A stretch of DNA of 64,000 nt from Marinibacterium sp050389775 (GCF_050389775.1 NZ_CP177144.1:4650001-4714000); one strand, 5' to 3'. Positions 1-16,941 are shown, numbered from the stretch's first letter. Notes: generated by a model not told the origin, from the letters alone. Program-made: numbers and translations.

Positions 1-174
1 CTGGTGCGCGGCCACAACGATTTCAACGACAGCCGCCAGAAGCCCGGGGTCAAGCCCGTGACCCTGACCCCGCTGGACGCCGCCGGCGAGGCCCATTTCC
101 GGGCGACCTACAACATCGATGCCGACCTGGTGCGCCGGCTCTATGCGCCCTCGCGCACGGCCCTTTCGCGGTAG
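1..174 (+). CDS. C-terminal end of an unidentified protein (partial)
   Basis: An open frame enters from the left edge and stops at a TAG ending at base 174, giving 57 residues that finish DLVRRLYAPSRTALSR. The fragment is hydrophilic, with no membrane segment or recognisable motif. The tail loosely resembles the end of small sulfotransferase-type proteins, and another sulfotransferase-like gene lies at 2108, but that is only a hint. Its last 34 bases overlap the 3' end of the convergent EamA transporter gene, so the two genes are packed tail to tail without a terminator. Confidence 0.5.
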   Translation: MVRGHNDFNDSRQKPGVKPVTLTPLDAAGEAHFRATYNIDADLVRRLYAPSRTALSR

Positions 175-1016
175 AGCGTGAAGATCCCCGACCCCACGAC
201 AATGGCCGCGCCCAGCAGGGTCAGCGGGGTCGGCCAGTCGCCGAAGACCAGGTAGCCTAGGATCAGCGCAACCAGCAGCGAGGTATAGCGGAACGGCGCG
301 ATGAACGACACCTCGCCCACGCGCATGACCATGACGCTGAGCAGGTAGCCGGCCATGACCAGGGCCGAGGAACAGACGATCATGACCCACAGCCGCCCGC
401 TGACCGGCGCCCAGTCGACACCCGTCGACAACAGCCCGGCCGACAGGCAGACGGCCACCGCCCCCACCAACGAGACCGACATCGAGCTGACCGAGGACGA
501 GATCCGGCGGACGACGAGGTCGCGGCAGGTGACACAGGCCACGGCGGCCACGGCATAGAGCGAATAGACCGAAAAGCCCTCGGGCCCCGGGCGCACGATC
601 AGCAGCATGCCGCAGAAGCCCAGGCAGATGGCCAGCGTCCGGCGCCAGCCGACCGGATCGCGGAAGAACAGCGCGGCGCCGGCGGTGACCGTCAGGGGCA
701 GCATCTGCAGCACGGCGCTGACATTGGCCATGGGCATGTTGATCAGGGCGGTCAGGAACAACCAGGCCGCTGCGGCCTCGCAGAGCGAGCGCAGGCCGAT
801 CAGCCACCAGTCACGGCGCGAGAAGGCCAGGTTCAGCGTGCCCGTGGCCCAGGCCAGCCAGAGCATCATCAGCGAAGACAGCGCCCCGCGCATCGTCAGG
901 ATCTGCATCAGCGGCAGGTCGGCCCCGGCGGCCTTGACGATGGCGTCATTGACGGTGAAGGCGGTCATGCTGCCCATCATCAGCAGCGCGCCCTGGAAGT
1001 TCGGGCTCATGGTCAC
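141..1016 (-). CDS. EamA/DMT-family inner-membrane transporter
   Basis: A 291-residue, very hydrophobic protein with about ten predicted membrane helices arranged as two EamA repeats (roughly residues 8-140 and 150-285), the usual length and layout of drug/metabolite exporters. A short charged C-terminal tail (LYRERAVREGA) should be cytoplasmic. The substrate cannot be inferred. The start is either GTG at 1016, whose GTGA overlaps the stop of the upstream gene, or the ATG two codons later at 1010. The 4-base overlap indicates translational coupling with the rhamnosyltransferase-like gene, so both belong to one minus-strand unit. Family assignment is firm; function is not. Confidence 0.85.
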   Translation of the reverse strand: MTMSPNFQGALLMMGSMTAFTVNDAIVKAAGADLPLMQILTMRGALSSLMMLWLAWATGTLNLAFSRRDWWLIGLRSLCEAAAAWLFLTALINMPMANVSAVLQMLPLTVTAGAALFFRDPVGWRRTLAICLGFCGMLLIVRPGPEGFSVYSLYAVAAVACVTCRDLVVRRISSSVSSMSVSLVGAVAVCLSAGLLSTGVDWAPVSGRLWVMIVCSSALVMAGYLLSVMVMRVGEVSFIAPFRYTSLLVALILGYLVFGDWPTPLTLLGAAIVVGSGIFTLYRERAVREGA

Positions 1017-1822
1017 AGGGCCTTCAGATCGGGGTAGGAAACGTTGAAATTCTTGTCCAGCGCCTTGCGGATGCGCGGTTCGGCCATCTTGTGGGTCTGG
1101 CCCATCTGGGTCGGGTTCGACTTGTTGTCGCCGTGGATCGTGCGGATGAAGGCCGGGACCGAGATGTCGGAATAGGTCGTGTAATGCTGGGCCAGCGCCC
1201 GGTGGTTATAGCGGTAGGGGTTGCGATGGTAATCGACCGGGCACAGAAGCGTCGTGCCCGTCGACAGGGGCGCGCGTTCGGTAGCGTCAAAGATCTCGTT
1301 GTCGCCGGTCTCGTCCCGGCGCACGTAGAACCCCCGGTTATAGGCAATGATCGTCGGCGTCCGGGCGTCCTGCAGGGCCAGCAGCCCGCGCGCCCGTTTC
1401 CGCGTGCGGGCGATGAACCGGCGGTCGACGGCATCGTCGTCATCGAGGCGGAACAGGGCCTTGTGGGTGGCATCGCCCAGGTCGATGGAATTGTAGCCAT
1501 CCTTGAGCAGCTGGTAATGGTTGTCGGTGCCCACGGCCCGCAGATGCAGGTTGGGATGCGGGGCCAACAGGTCGGCCAGCCGGTCGCGATAGGCCGCGGG
1601 CAGGCGTTCACCGGTCAGGATGATACACTCGAAATCGGCATCGGTCTGGCCGGTCAGCGACGGCAGACACAGCTTTTCGAACAGGTGGAAACGCAGGGCC
1701 ATACGCTCGGGCGACCAGATATGGGCGGCGATGGCATCCAGCGTGGGGAAGCGTTCGGAATAATAGGTCGGCGTCAGGACCGAGAAGCGCAAGAGCCCGA
1801 TGATCCTGATCCTGTGCGCCAT
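1013..1822 (-). CDS. putative rhamnosyl/glycosyl transferase
   Basis: A 269-residue protein resembling the 'putative rhamnosyl transferase' family common in Rhodobacterales. It has a GT-A-like fold signature with an acidic nucleotide-sugar/metal motif (FRLDDDDAVDRRF, about residue 135). No signal peptide or membrane helix is visible, so it should be cytoplasmic. The ATG at 1822 is chosen because GGGAGG lies a few bases upstream; the frame extends 11 codons further but without a ribosome binding site. It overlaps the following transporter gene by four bases. Sugar donor and acceptor are unknown; the rhamnose name comes only from the family label. Confidence 0.75.
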   Translation of the reverse strand: MAHRIRIIGLLRFSVLTPTYYSERFPTLDAIAAHIWSPERMALRFHLFEKLCLPSLTGQTDADFECIILTGERLPAAYRDRLADLLAPHPNLHLRAVGTDNHYQLLKDGYNSIDLGDATHKALFRLDDDDAVDRRFIARTRKRARGLLALQDARTPTIIAYNRGFYVRRDETGDNEIFDATERAPLSTGTTLLCPVDYHRNPYRYNHRALAQHYTTYSDISVPAFIRTIHGDNKSNPTQMGQTHKMAEPRIRKALDKNFNVSYPDLKAL

Positions 1823-2107
1823 GTCTGCCTCCCTGCGGTTCGCGGCAGAGAACACCGGCGCCGGGAAAATGGAAAGCCCTAAAGGGCAGGGTTGCAGATC
1901 ACTCTACCGCGCCACCGGGCGTCCCCGCGCCCGGCCCCGACCGGGCCAAGCATCTGGATCAGCGCGATTTTCCGCCGGTCCGGCCGGCCACGCCCCTGGA
2001 TCGGGCACCATGACCCGCCCGCCGTTGCATGCGCCTGCGGCTTGGTGCTAGGCCCGGCGATACAGACGGGCCGGCCGCCATGGCCGCCCGAAACGAACCG
2101 GGCCACG

Positions 2108-2770
2108 ATGCTTTACAACGACGACTTCCTACTTCTGCATTACCCCAAGACCGCCGGCAAATCGGTGGCCGTCTACTTCTGCCAGAACTTCGCCGGACCG
2201 ATCCATGGCCGGGTGTCCAAGGGCCAGGTCCGCGAGATCGGCATGGGCGCCGACGAGGACGTGCACCTTGAGGTGGCCGGGGGCCACGACAATTTCATGG
2301 CCGCGCGCAAGGTGCTGAAGGAGCGCGACGTCGACATCCTGGGCTTTCGCGCCTGCCTGGTGCCGATCCGCAATCCCTATGACCAGATGGTGTCCAACTA
2401 CGCCTTCCTGCGGCGCAGCTATGACCGCAACCCGCGGGTGCGCGACCGGCCCAGCTTTGCCCTGGCCGCCGAGACCACCTTTCCCGAGTTCTGCGCCCGG
2501 GTGACGATCGCCGATTTCGCCAATTTCGTGCCGCCCGAACGCGTGCGGGACAAGCTGCCCCTCGAACTGATCCGCTTCGAGACCCTGGCCGCTTCGCTGT
2601 CCGACCTGATGGCCCGCTACGGGCTGGACGAGACACATCCCCTGCCCCATCTCAACGCCTCGGACCGGCCGCGCGACTTTGCGTCGATGTATGACGACGC
2701 CACCAAGGCCCATGTCGATCACAAGCTGGATTCGCTCTTTCGCATCGGGGGCTATCCCAAGGAGCTGTAA
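2108..2770 (+). CDS. small sulfotransferase-like protein
   Basis: A 220-residue cytoplasmic protein. The N-terminus carries LHYPKTAGKSV (about residues 9-19), matching the PAPS 5'-phosphosulfate loop of sulfotransferases. PIRNPYDQMVSNYAFLR (about residues 93-109) matches the 3'-phosphate-binding RxPxxxxxS region. This predicts transfer of a sulfuryl group from PAPS to an unknown acceptor. The ATG at 2108 is preferred because the upstream extension is Pro/Arg-rich, unlike the domain, and the PKTAGKS loop normally lies near the N-terminus; no strong ribosome binding site is visible. It is transcribed away from the rhamnosyltransferase-like gene and towards rpoC. Confidence 0.72.
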   Translation: MLYNDDFLLLHYPKTAGKSVAVYFCQNFAGPIHGRVSKGQVREIGMGADEDVHLEVAGGHDNFMAARKVLKERDVDILGFRACLVPIRNPYDQMVSNYAFLRRSYDRNPRVRDRPSFALAAETTFPEFCARVTIADFANFVPPERVRDKLPLELIRFETLAASLSDLMARYGLDETHPLPHLNASDRPRDFASMYDDATKAHVDHKLDSLFRIGGYPKEL

Positions 2771-2795
2771 CGGCCCCGCCCCCCGTTCCGAAACG

Positions 2796-2830
2796 AAAAA
2801 GGCCGGACGTCGATGACGCCCGGCCTTTTT
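2796..2830. terminator. bidirectional terminator between sulfotransferase-like gene and rpoC
   Basis: Perfect 11-bp arms AAAAAGGCCGG / CCGGCCTTTTT separated by 13 bases, with A and T runs at the two edges. It can terminate both the plus-strand gene ending at 2770 and rpoC ending at 2880 on the minus strand. It marks the 3' end of the rpoBC unit. Confidence 0.85.
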
Positions 2831-2879
2831 GATGTCTGGCCCCCGCGCCGCTGGCGGCACGGGGTGGATCATTGCGCGA

Positions 2880-7121
<4,242 letters not shown>

Positions 7122-7162
7122 TTGATGTCCTCAGAGTTCAGAGGGTGCGGAAGAGGGGGACC

Positions 7163-7212
7163 CGAGATTTTTCCGGGAAAAATCTCGAGCCAAGAAAATT
7201 TGCGAAATTTTC

Positions 7213-7214
<2 letters not shown>
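7163..7214. repeat. two AT-rich perfect hairpins in the rpoB-rpoC gap
   Basis: Hairpin 1 has 10-bp arms CGAGATTTTT / AAAAATCTCG (7163-7172 and 7178-7187) around CCGGG. Hairpin 2 has 10-bp arms AAGAAAATTT / AAATTTTCTT (7192-7201 and 7205-7214) around GCG, and its minus-strand 5' end overlaps the rpoB stop codon. They stand out sharply against the GC-rich surroundings. A close relative of hairpin 1 occurs in the rplK leader at 18176-18201. They could be mRNA processing or stability elements, or a dispersed palindrome family; no T-run suggests full termination. Confidence 0.75.
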
Positions 7215-11346
<4,132 letters not shown>

Positions 11347-11487
11347 GACGGATGTCACCTCTTTCGTGTCGCACCGGGCAAGCGGGCCGCCGGGCCACGG
11401 CAGCTTGCCCATACGAGCAGACGGGTCGGATCAATGCGTGGCCGCCGTCCCGAGTGGCGACCTCCCGATCCTGAACCTGGTCTGAGA

Positions 11488-11550
11488 AAGGGCTGCACAC
11501 AGCCCTTGCCAAGACAGGTTCGGCAGGACCCGGTTTTCCCGGGCCCTGCC
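11488..11550 (-). terminator. hairpin pair in the rplL-rpoB gap (possible attenuator or processing site)
   Basis: In minus-strand order the first hairpin is 11550-11522, a 12-pair stem with one mismatch around a GAAAA loop. The second is 11507-11488, arms AAGGGCTG / CAGCCCTT around TGTG followed by TCTC. The second looks like a weak intrinsic terminator. The gap is where enteric bacteria have an attenuator and an RNase III site that lower rpoBC expression relative to L7/L12. A similar role here is inference from position and structure. Confidence 0.45.
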
Positions 11551-11615
11551 TTGTCATGCAATGCGGGTCAGCCCCACCTTCACGCGATTGTGAAGACAGG
11601 GGCCGCCCCTGGCAA

Positions 11616-11993
11616 TTAGGCCAGTTCGACCTCGGCGCCAGCTGCTTCCAGCTTGCCTTTGATCTCTTCGGCTTCGGCCTTGTCGACGCCTTCTTTGATC
11701 TTGCCGCCTTCTTCGACCAGTGCCTTGGCTTCTTTCAGGCCCAGGCCGGTGATGCCGCGGACTTCCTTGATCACGTTGATCTTGGACGCGCCGGCGTTCT
11801 TCAGAACGACGTCGAATTCGGTCTTTTCTTCTTCGGCCGCAGCGCCGGCACCGTCTGCCGGGCCTGCCATCATGACCGCGCCGCCAGCGGCGGGCTCGAT
11901 GCCGTATTCGTCTTTCAGGATGGTCTTGAGTTCCTGAGCTTCCAGGAGGGTCAGACCAACGATCTCTTCTGCGAGTTTCTTCAGATCAGCCAT
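11616..11993 (-). CDS. rplL: 50S ribosomal protein L7/L12
   Basis: A 125-residue acidic protein with the standard layout: N-terminal dimerisation/L10-binding helices (ADLKKLAEEIVGLTLLEAQEL), an Ala/Gly-rich hinge near residues 35-52, and the C-terminal factor-binding domain (EKTEFDVVLKNAGASKINVI, then GLGLKEAKALVE). It forms the ribosomal stalk and recruits GTPase factors such as EF-Tu. It lies 78 bases after rplJ on the same strand, so the two are cotranscribed, and it is followed by the attenuator-like hairpins before rpoB. Confidence 0.98.
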   Translation of the reverse strand: MADLKKLAEEIVGLTLLEAQELKTILKDEYGIEPAAGGAVMMAGPADGAGAAAEEEKTEFDVVLKNAGASKINVIKEVRGITGLGLKEAKALVEEGGKIKEGVDKAEAEEIKGKLEAAGAEVELA

Positions 11994-12071
11994 TTTCTCA
12001 GCTCTTTCCGTTTTGATGTGTGTTCCAACGTCCGGTTTTTGACCAAACGCCAGTCCAATCCGTGCCGTCGC

Positions 12072-12590
12072 TTAAGCGGCTTCCGCCTTCTCTTCGATGG
12101 TCGAAAGGATGCTTGCGATGTTGCTTGCAGGTGCGCCGATGGCCCCGGCGATATTCGCCGCGGGTGCACCGATGCAGCCAACGATCGAGGCAATGAGCTC
12201 GTCGCGGGAGGGCATCTTGGACACCGTTTCCACGCCAGCCCGGTCCAGAACGTTCTCGCCCATCGTACCGCCAAGGATCTCGAACTTCTGGTTCGCCTTG
12301 GCGTAATCCTCAGCCACCTTGGCGGCGGCAACGGGATCTTCGGAATAGGTCAGAACGGTCATGCCCGTCAGCAGGTCGCCCATGCTTTCGCACGGCATGC
12401 CCTGCAGGGCGATCTTGGTCAGCCTGTTTTTCGCAACACGCACAGAACCGCCCGCCTCGCGTGCACGCGCGCGCAGGTCCTGCATTTCGGCAACTGTCAG
12501 ACCGGCGTAGTGGGCAACCACTACGACGCCAGAGCTTTCGAAGATCTGGCCGAGTTCCTCGACCACTTTCTCTTTCTGGGCTCTATCCAC
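12072..12590 (-). CDS. rplJ: 50S ribosomal protein L10
   Basis: A 172-residue protein, the normal L10 length, starting (M)DRAQKEKVVEELGQIF and carrying the rRNA-binding KNRLTKIAL region and the Ala-rich C-terminal helix that docks L7/L12 dimers. The start is GTG at 12590, with GGAG 8 bases upstream; the open frame continues far upstream but that extension is antisense to the SGNH hydrolase gene and is not coding. rplL follows after 78 bases. Unusually, rplA is not directly upstream: two RTX esterase genes on the opposite strand intervene, so rplJL must have its own promoter. Confidence 0.97.
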   Translation of the reverse strand: MDRAQKEKVVEELGQIFESSGVVVVAHYAGLTVAEMQDLRARAREAGGSVRVAKNRLTKIALQGMPCESMGDLLTGMTVLTYSEDPVAAAKVAEDYAKANQKFEILGGTMGENVLDRAGVETVSKMPSRDELIASIVGCIGAPAANIAGAIGAPASNIASILSTIEEKAEAA

Positions 12591-13028
12591 AGTTTCACTC
12601 CAACATTGGAGGGGGCAGGCCCCTCCGGCTTCATTTGCCAGCCCGGGTGAAACCCGGAAACCGGCGGTCTGGTCCGTGTACGGGGCTAAGCCAAAAAAGA
12701 CCGAGGCGCGTGTTACACACCCGGAAAATCTGGTTCGGTTCCCGTCTCGGGCAGGATTTAACGCGATTGCAACCCACCGTCTTGGACGAAACGGGCAAGC
12801 GGTACGAATCGCACCACTTGCCGCGAAGCCTGCACATAAGCCCGCGGGCGCAATTTTCCAACCCCAAATTTCCCGCCGCCCTGGGCGCCCCCCCGCCTGC
12901 CCCCTGCTCTGGGCGCGCGACGCCACGGCAATCTGGGCGCTGACAGAGGTTTTCCTTGTCCTGTCACATCGGCCTGCGAAACTGGCGGCCAATCGGTTCT
13001 TAACGTTTCCAACGGGGATTCTCCTGCC
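12591..13028 (-). promoter_or_regulatory. rplJ leader/promoter region, possible L10 autoregulatory leader
   Basis: This 438-base gap has no gene and separates the divergent rplJ and first SGNH hydrolase genes. Minus-strand RNA next to rplJ can form hairpins: GGAGGGG pairing with CCCCTCC near 12608-12626, and CCGGGT pairing with ACCCGG near 12642-12658. Because L10 in other bacteria represses its own operon through a 5' leader, and this operon must be initiated here, an L10-type leader is plausible. I could not fit the sequence to a known consensus or locate a convincing -35/-10. Confidence 0.35.
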
Positions 13029-14528
13029 ATGACCACCACGCCCGGTCAGATCGTCTATTTCGGCGACAGCCTCACCGACAACGGCAACCTGCTGGCCTAT
13101 GCCGAGATGCTCGCCGATCCCGCGGCCATCGAAGGGCTGGCCGGCCCCACCGGATCGGCCAGCGACGGGCCGACCTATGCCGCCTATGCCTCGGACCTGC
13201 TGGGCGCCGACAGCCAGAACTATGCCGTGGCCTCGGCCGAGGTCGACGGCGTGCAGGACCTGGCCGCCGTGGCCGAGAATTTCGGCCTGACCGATGCACT
13301 GACCGTGCCCGCCGACAGCCCGCTGCTGGACATCGACATCAATCTCAACGGCCAGGTCGGGCGGTTCCTGGATGACAATGCCGGGGCCAATCTGTCCGAC
13401 ACTACGGCCGTGCTTTTCATCGGGTCCAACGATTACAACGAGGTCGACCTGACCTCGGAAACGGTGATCCAGGACACGCTGCAGAAGATGGATGCCATCA
13501 TCACGGGCATCGCCGAAGAGGCCCTGCGCCTCTGGGCTGCCGGCGTGTCCACGATCCAGATCGCCACCCTGCCCGCGCTGGATTTCTATGCCGTCTCCGC
13601 CGAGCTGAGCCCCGAAGACCAGGCCCTGGCCAATGCGGTCTTCGAGATCCACAACCGCGCCCTGACCAAGGTTGTCGAGCTGCTGCAGGATGCCGGGGTC
13701 AATGCCGAGCTCTTCGACGTCACCCAGATCACCGACGCCCTGACCGAAGACCTGACGGCCTTTGGTTTCATCGCCCCGGCGGGCACCCAGATCAACGATC
13801 CCGGCACGCTGGACCTGTGGGATGCCGACCAGGTTTTCTCGACCGACGAGCTGCATCCCTCGACGGCCGCCCATGGCGTGATCGGAGCCTTTACGGCCTT
13901 TGTCCTGGCCGGCGGCACGACAACCGCCCTGACCGACAATTTCGATTTCTGGCGCGGTGGCGATGGCGACGATTTCGCCTCGGGGCTGGCCGGCACCGAC
14001 ATCCTGCGGGCGGGCTATGGCAACGACATCCTGCTGGGCGGCACCGGCCAGGACGACTTGATGGGCCAGCAGGGCAATGACCTGCTGTCGGGCGGGTCCG
14101 ACAACGACCTGCTGCGCGGCAACCTCGGGCACGATATCCTGGGCGGCGGCGAAGGCGACGACATCCTGCTGGGCGGCGGCGGCAACGACCTGCTGGTCGA
14201 CGGGCTGGGCTCGGACATTTGCCGGGGCGGCGCGGGCAACGACACCTTCATCTTCACCGAAGCCAGCCTGATCGGCGGCACCGCCGGCGATACCGACCTG
14301 CTTTATGGCGGAGACGGGCTGGACGAGCTGATCCTCGTGCTGTCGGCAGACACCTATGCCGACCTGGCGGGTGACCTGGCCGGCGCCGATCCCGATGCCG
14401 CGCTGGCCAGCCTGGGCATCACAGCCAGCGGCATCGAACAGGTCACGGCCATCGACGGCCGCGACGGGCTGGCGGCTTATGCCGATGCGCCCTGGTACCA
14501 GGATGCCGATCTCTGGGGCCTGATCTGA
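13029..14528 (+). CDS. secreted SGNH/GDSL esterase with RTX calcium-binding repeats (paralogue 1)
   Basis: A 499-residue protein. Block I is YFGDSLTDNG with nucleophile Ser14; block III is FIGSNDYNE; block V is STDELHPS, giving Asp273 and His276. These are the catalytic residues of GDSL/SGNH lipases and esterases. Residues about 307-410 hold repeated GGxGxDxL nonapeptides that bind calcium, followed by a C-terminal region of the type recognised by type I secretion. No N-terminal signal peptide is present, which fits type I export, but no exporter genes are in the window. A paralogue lies immediately downstream. Natural substrate unknown (lipid or polysaccharide ester). Confidence 0.88.
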   Translation: MTTTPGQIVYFGDSLTDNGNLLAYAEMLADPAAIEGLAGPTGSASDGPTYAAYASDLLGADSQNYAVASAEVDGVQDLAAVAENFGLTDALTVPADSPLLDIDINLNGQVGRFLDDNAGANLSDTTAVLFIGSNDYNEVDLTSETVIQDTLQKMDAIITGIAEEALRLWAAGVSTIQIATLPALDFYAVSAELSPEDQALANAVFEIHNRALTKVVELLQDAGVNAELFDVTQITDALTEDLTAFGFIAPAGTQINDPGTLDLWDADQVFSTDELHPSTAAHGVIGAFTAFVLAGGTTTALTDNFDFWRGGDGDDFASGLAGTDILRAGYGNDILLGGTGQDDLMGQQGNDLLSGGSDNDLLRGNLGHDILGGGEGDDILLGGGGNDLLVDGLGSDICRGGAGNDTFIFTEASLIGGTAGDTDLLYGGDGLDELILVLSADTYADLAGDLAGADPDAALASLGITASGIEQVTAIDGRDGLAAYADAPWYQDADLWGLI

Positions 14529-14547
14529 TCCGCTGATCTGGCATCCG

Positions 14548-14571
14548 GCGCCGGCCCCACATGGCCGGCGC
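14548..14571. terminator. hairpin after the first SGNH hydrolase gene
   Basis: Nine-bp arms GCGCCGGCC / GGCCGGCGC around CCACAT, 20 bases after the stop codon at 14528, with a T-rich stretch only about 15 bases further on. Likely an RNA 3'-end stabiliser or weak terminator between the two paralogous genes. Confidence 0.45.
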
Positions 14572-14756
14572 GCCTCTGTCACGGATTTTAACGATTTTCC
14601 GCGCGAAATCTGCTAAGCCCCCCGCGAACTGCGGCCCATTGTGGCGCTGCGGGCGCGGCTCACCCCGGCTGACAAACAGGTGAGCCCGCCCCATCCCCGC
14701 GACGGAACGGGCCACCCGCCGGCATTAACCAGGCGGACAGACCGAGTGAGGCGCAG

Positions 14757-16250
14757 ATGTTGGAACGGTTCGACAAGGTTACGTATTTCGGCGACAGCCT
14801 GAGCGACGACGGCAATTATTTCGAAATCCTCTACGGCTACGAAGCCCCGGGTTTCCAGGGCGCGGTCTATCCCGGCACCACGTTTCAGCTGGGCCCCTGG
14901 GGCGCCATGACCAACGACCGGGCCCACAGCACCTATCTGGCGGAGCTGACCGGCGCGCGCACCGACAATTACGCGGTGGTCGGCGCCACGATCGTCGGCT
15001 CGCCGATCCTCGACCCGGCCAACTGGGACCTGCCCGGGCCGCCCACCGACATCGGCCTGACCGCCCAGGTCGGCCGCTTTGCGGACGATCCCTCGGCCGG
15101 GGCCGGGCCGCGCGGGGCGGCGGTGTTCTTCATCGGGGCCAATGACATCGGCCGCATCGTCGACCGCCATTACGATCCGGCCGCGTTGGACAGCTTCCGC
15201 TCCTCGGCCCGGGACGAGCTGGAAACCATGATCGCCACGCTGGTCACCTCGGTCCGCGCCGCCCGCGACGCCGGGGCCGAGGCGGTCTTTCTGGGCACCC
15301 TGCCCTCGGCCAGCTTCTTCCCGCTCTTCGACGATTACGATGCCACGCTGGTTGATGCCTTCGACGACGTGGTCGCGGCCTTCAACGCCGCCCTGCGCCT
15401 GGCCGCCGCCACCCTGCGCGCCCAGGGTCATGACGTGGCGATCGTCGATTACAACACCATCTGCAACGTCATGACCGACGATCCCTCCAGCTTCGGGGTT
15501 GTCGCGGTGCGGCAGAATTACCTCTACGACGGCAGCCTGGCCACCGGCGCCGACCAGGTCGCCTTCTGGAACGCGCTGCACCCGGCCGAGGCCTATCACA
15601 AGGCCTGGGCGGCCTTCACCGCCTTCACCCTGGATGGCGGGCGCACGCATCAGCTGACCAATGGCGGCGACAGTTTCACCGATCCCGAGGAGGGCAGCGC
15701 GGCACTGGTGGCCGGGCTGGCCGGGGATGACGTCATCCGGCTGGGTGACGGGGCGGATATCGGCTTTGGCGGGCGCGGGGCCGACAGGATCCAGACCGAG
15801 GATGGCGACGACATTGCCGTCGGCGGGCGGGGTGCCGACCTGCTGCGCGGCCAGGCCGGCGACGATATCCTGTCGGGTGGACAGGGTGATGACATCCTGA
15901 CCGGCGGGCGAGGCCGCGACGTGCTGATCGACGGGCTGGGCAACGACACCTTGCGCGGCGGGGCCGATGACGATGTCTTTGTCTATGTCCAAGCCTCGCT
16001 GATCGGCGGCGCGGGCATCCAGGCCGAACACTTCCTGGGCGGCACCGGGCAGGACACGCTGTTCCTCCTGCTCGACAGCGCCCGGGCCGCAGCCTTCGAG
16101 GCCGGCACGCTGGAACTGGCCGACCTTGGCATCACGACCAACAGCATCGACACCGTGATCGCGATCGACGGCCAGGACGAAGAGACCACGCGCAAGGCGC
16201 TGGCCGGCGAATGGTGGTACGGTGCGGCCGATCACTGGGGGCTGGTCTGA
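14757..16250 (+). CDS. secreted SGNH/GDSL esterase-like protein with RTX repeats (paralogue 2)
   Basis: A 497-residue paralogue of the gene ending at 14528, with the same order of parts: block I YFGDSLSDDG (Ser14), block III FIGANDIGR, block V FWNALHPAE, then RTX nonapeptides (about residues 301-410) and a type I secretion-like C-terminus ending ADHWGLV. The block V Asp is replaced by Asn (Asn272, codon AAC), while His275 is kept. In SGNH enzymes that Asp orients the catalytic His, so activity may be reduced, altered or supported by another acid. The pair arose by tandem duplication followed by substantial divergence. It has its own 228-base upstream region. Confidence 0.87.
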   Translation: MLERFDKVTYFGDSLSDDGNYFEILYGYEAPGFQGAVYPGTTFQLGPWGAMTNDRAHSTYLAELTGARTDNYAVVGATIVGSPILDPANWDLPGPPTDIGLTAQVGRFADDPSAGAGPRGAAVFFIGANDIGRIVDRHYDPAALDSFRSSARDELETMIATLVTSVRAARDAGAEAVFLGTLPSASFFPLFDDYDATLVDAFDDVVAAFNAALRLAAATLRAQGHDVAIVDYNTICNVMTDDPSSFGVVAVRQNYLYDGSLATGADQVAFWNALHPAEAYHKAWAAFTAFTLDGGRTHQLTNGGDSFTDPEEGSAALVAGLAGDDVIRLGDGADIGFGGRGADRIQTEDGDDIAVGGRGADLLRGQAGDDILSGGQGDDILTGGRGRDVLIDGLGNDTLRGGADDDVFVYVQASLIGGAGIQAEHFLGGTGQDTLFLLLDSARAAAFEAGTLELADLGITTNSIDTVIAIDGQDEETTRKALAGEWWYGAADHWGLV

Positions 16251-16621
16251 ACCGCGCCGGTCGGGCCTGTCGCCGCCCTGCCCCGCCAGATGTCCCGCTA
16301 CCTCCAATCAGACAACACCCCCGCATCCGCCCGGCCGAAGCCAGGCACGCAGGACCAACGGCCCTGCCCGCAGATCTGCCAGGCGCGGACATCCCGGTCC
16401 CAACCGACGCCCGCACAACCGCAAGAGAATTGACAGACCGCCCCGCGCGCCCTACCCCGCTGGGGCCGAAAAACGTCTGGCCGGTTCGGTTATCCCGGTC
16501 CTTGCGGTCCCGCCGCGAGAGTTAGTCTTTCGAACCCACGGCATCCCCCGCGTCCGGCGGGCGGGTGCGGTGAGCCTGCGCCCCGTCCCGCCGTGATGCC
16601 CGCATCGTGAAAGGACCCGAC
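16251..16621. other. gene-free interval
   Basis: A 371-base stretch between the second SGNH hydrolase and the DUF2798 gene. Only short, Pro/Arg-rich open frames without ribosome binding sites are present. I see no convincing promoter, hairpin or gene remnant. Confidence 0.5.
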
Positions 16622-16924
16622 ATGACCCCTCCCGCCGATCCGCCCGCGCCGCGCCCGGCCGGTCCGCGCAAACCGCCCACCAAGGCCACGCTGATCCTGG
16701 CCCAGGTCTTCATCTCGCTGATGATGGCCTTCCTGATGACCGGCATCTTCACCGCCCTGCCCATGGAGTTCCGCCCCGGCTGGGTCGGCGCCTGGCTGGG
16801 CCGGTTCATCCGCGCCTGGCCCATCGCCTTTGCCTTGTCGCTGGTCGTGGGCCCGCTGGCCTTCCGCATGGCCCATGCCGTCATGGCCCTGGTCGAACGC
16901 CGCTCGTCCCTGCCCGCCGGCTAG
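16622..16924 (+). CDS. DUF2798-family small membrane protein
   Basis: A 100-residue protein with a Pro-rich cytoplasmic N-terminus and two membrane helices (about residues 22-45 and 62-85), the pattern of DUF2798 proteins, whose role is unknown. The ATG at 16622 is chosen over a GTG five codons upstream because AGGA lies about 7 bases before it. It stands alone, converging on rplA, with the rplA terminator just downstream. Confidence 0.8.
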   Translation: MTPPADPPAPRPAGPRKPPTKATLILAQVFISLMMAFLMTGIFTALPMEFRPGWVGAWLGRFIRAWPIAFALSLVVGPLAFRMAHAVMALVERRSSLPAG

Positions 16925-16941
16925 GACGCCCAAACGAAAAA

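Noticed and set aside
12072..14582. A single 836-codon minus-strand frame that appears to fuse L10 to a long N-terminal part
   Set aside because: The upstream part is antisense to the SGNH hydrolase; L10 has its normal length from the GTG at 12590 with its own ribosome binding site.
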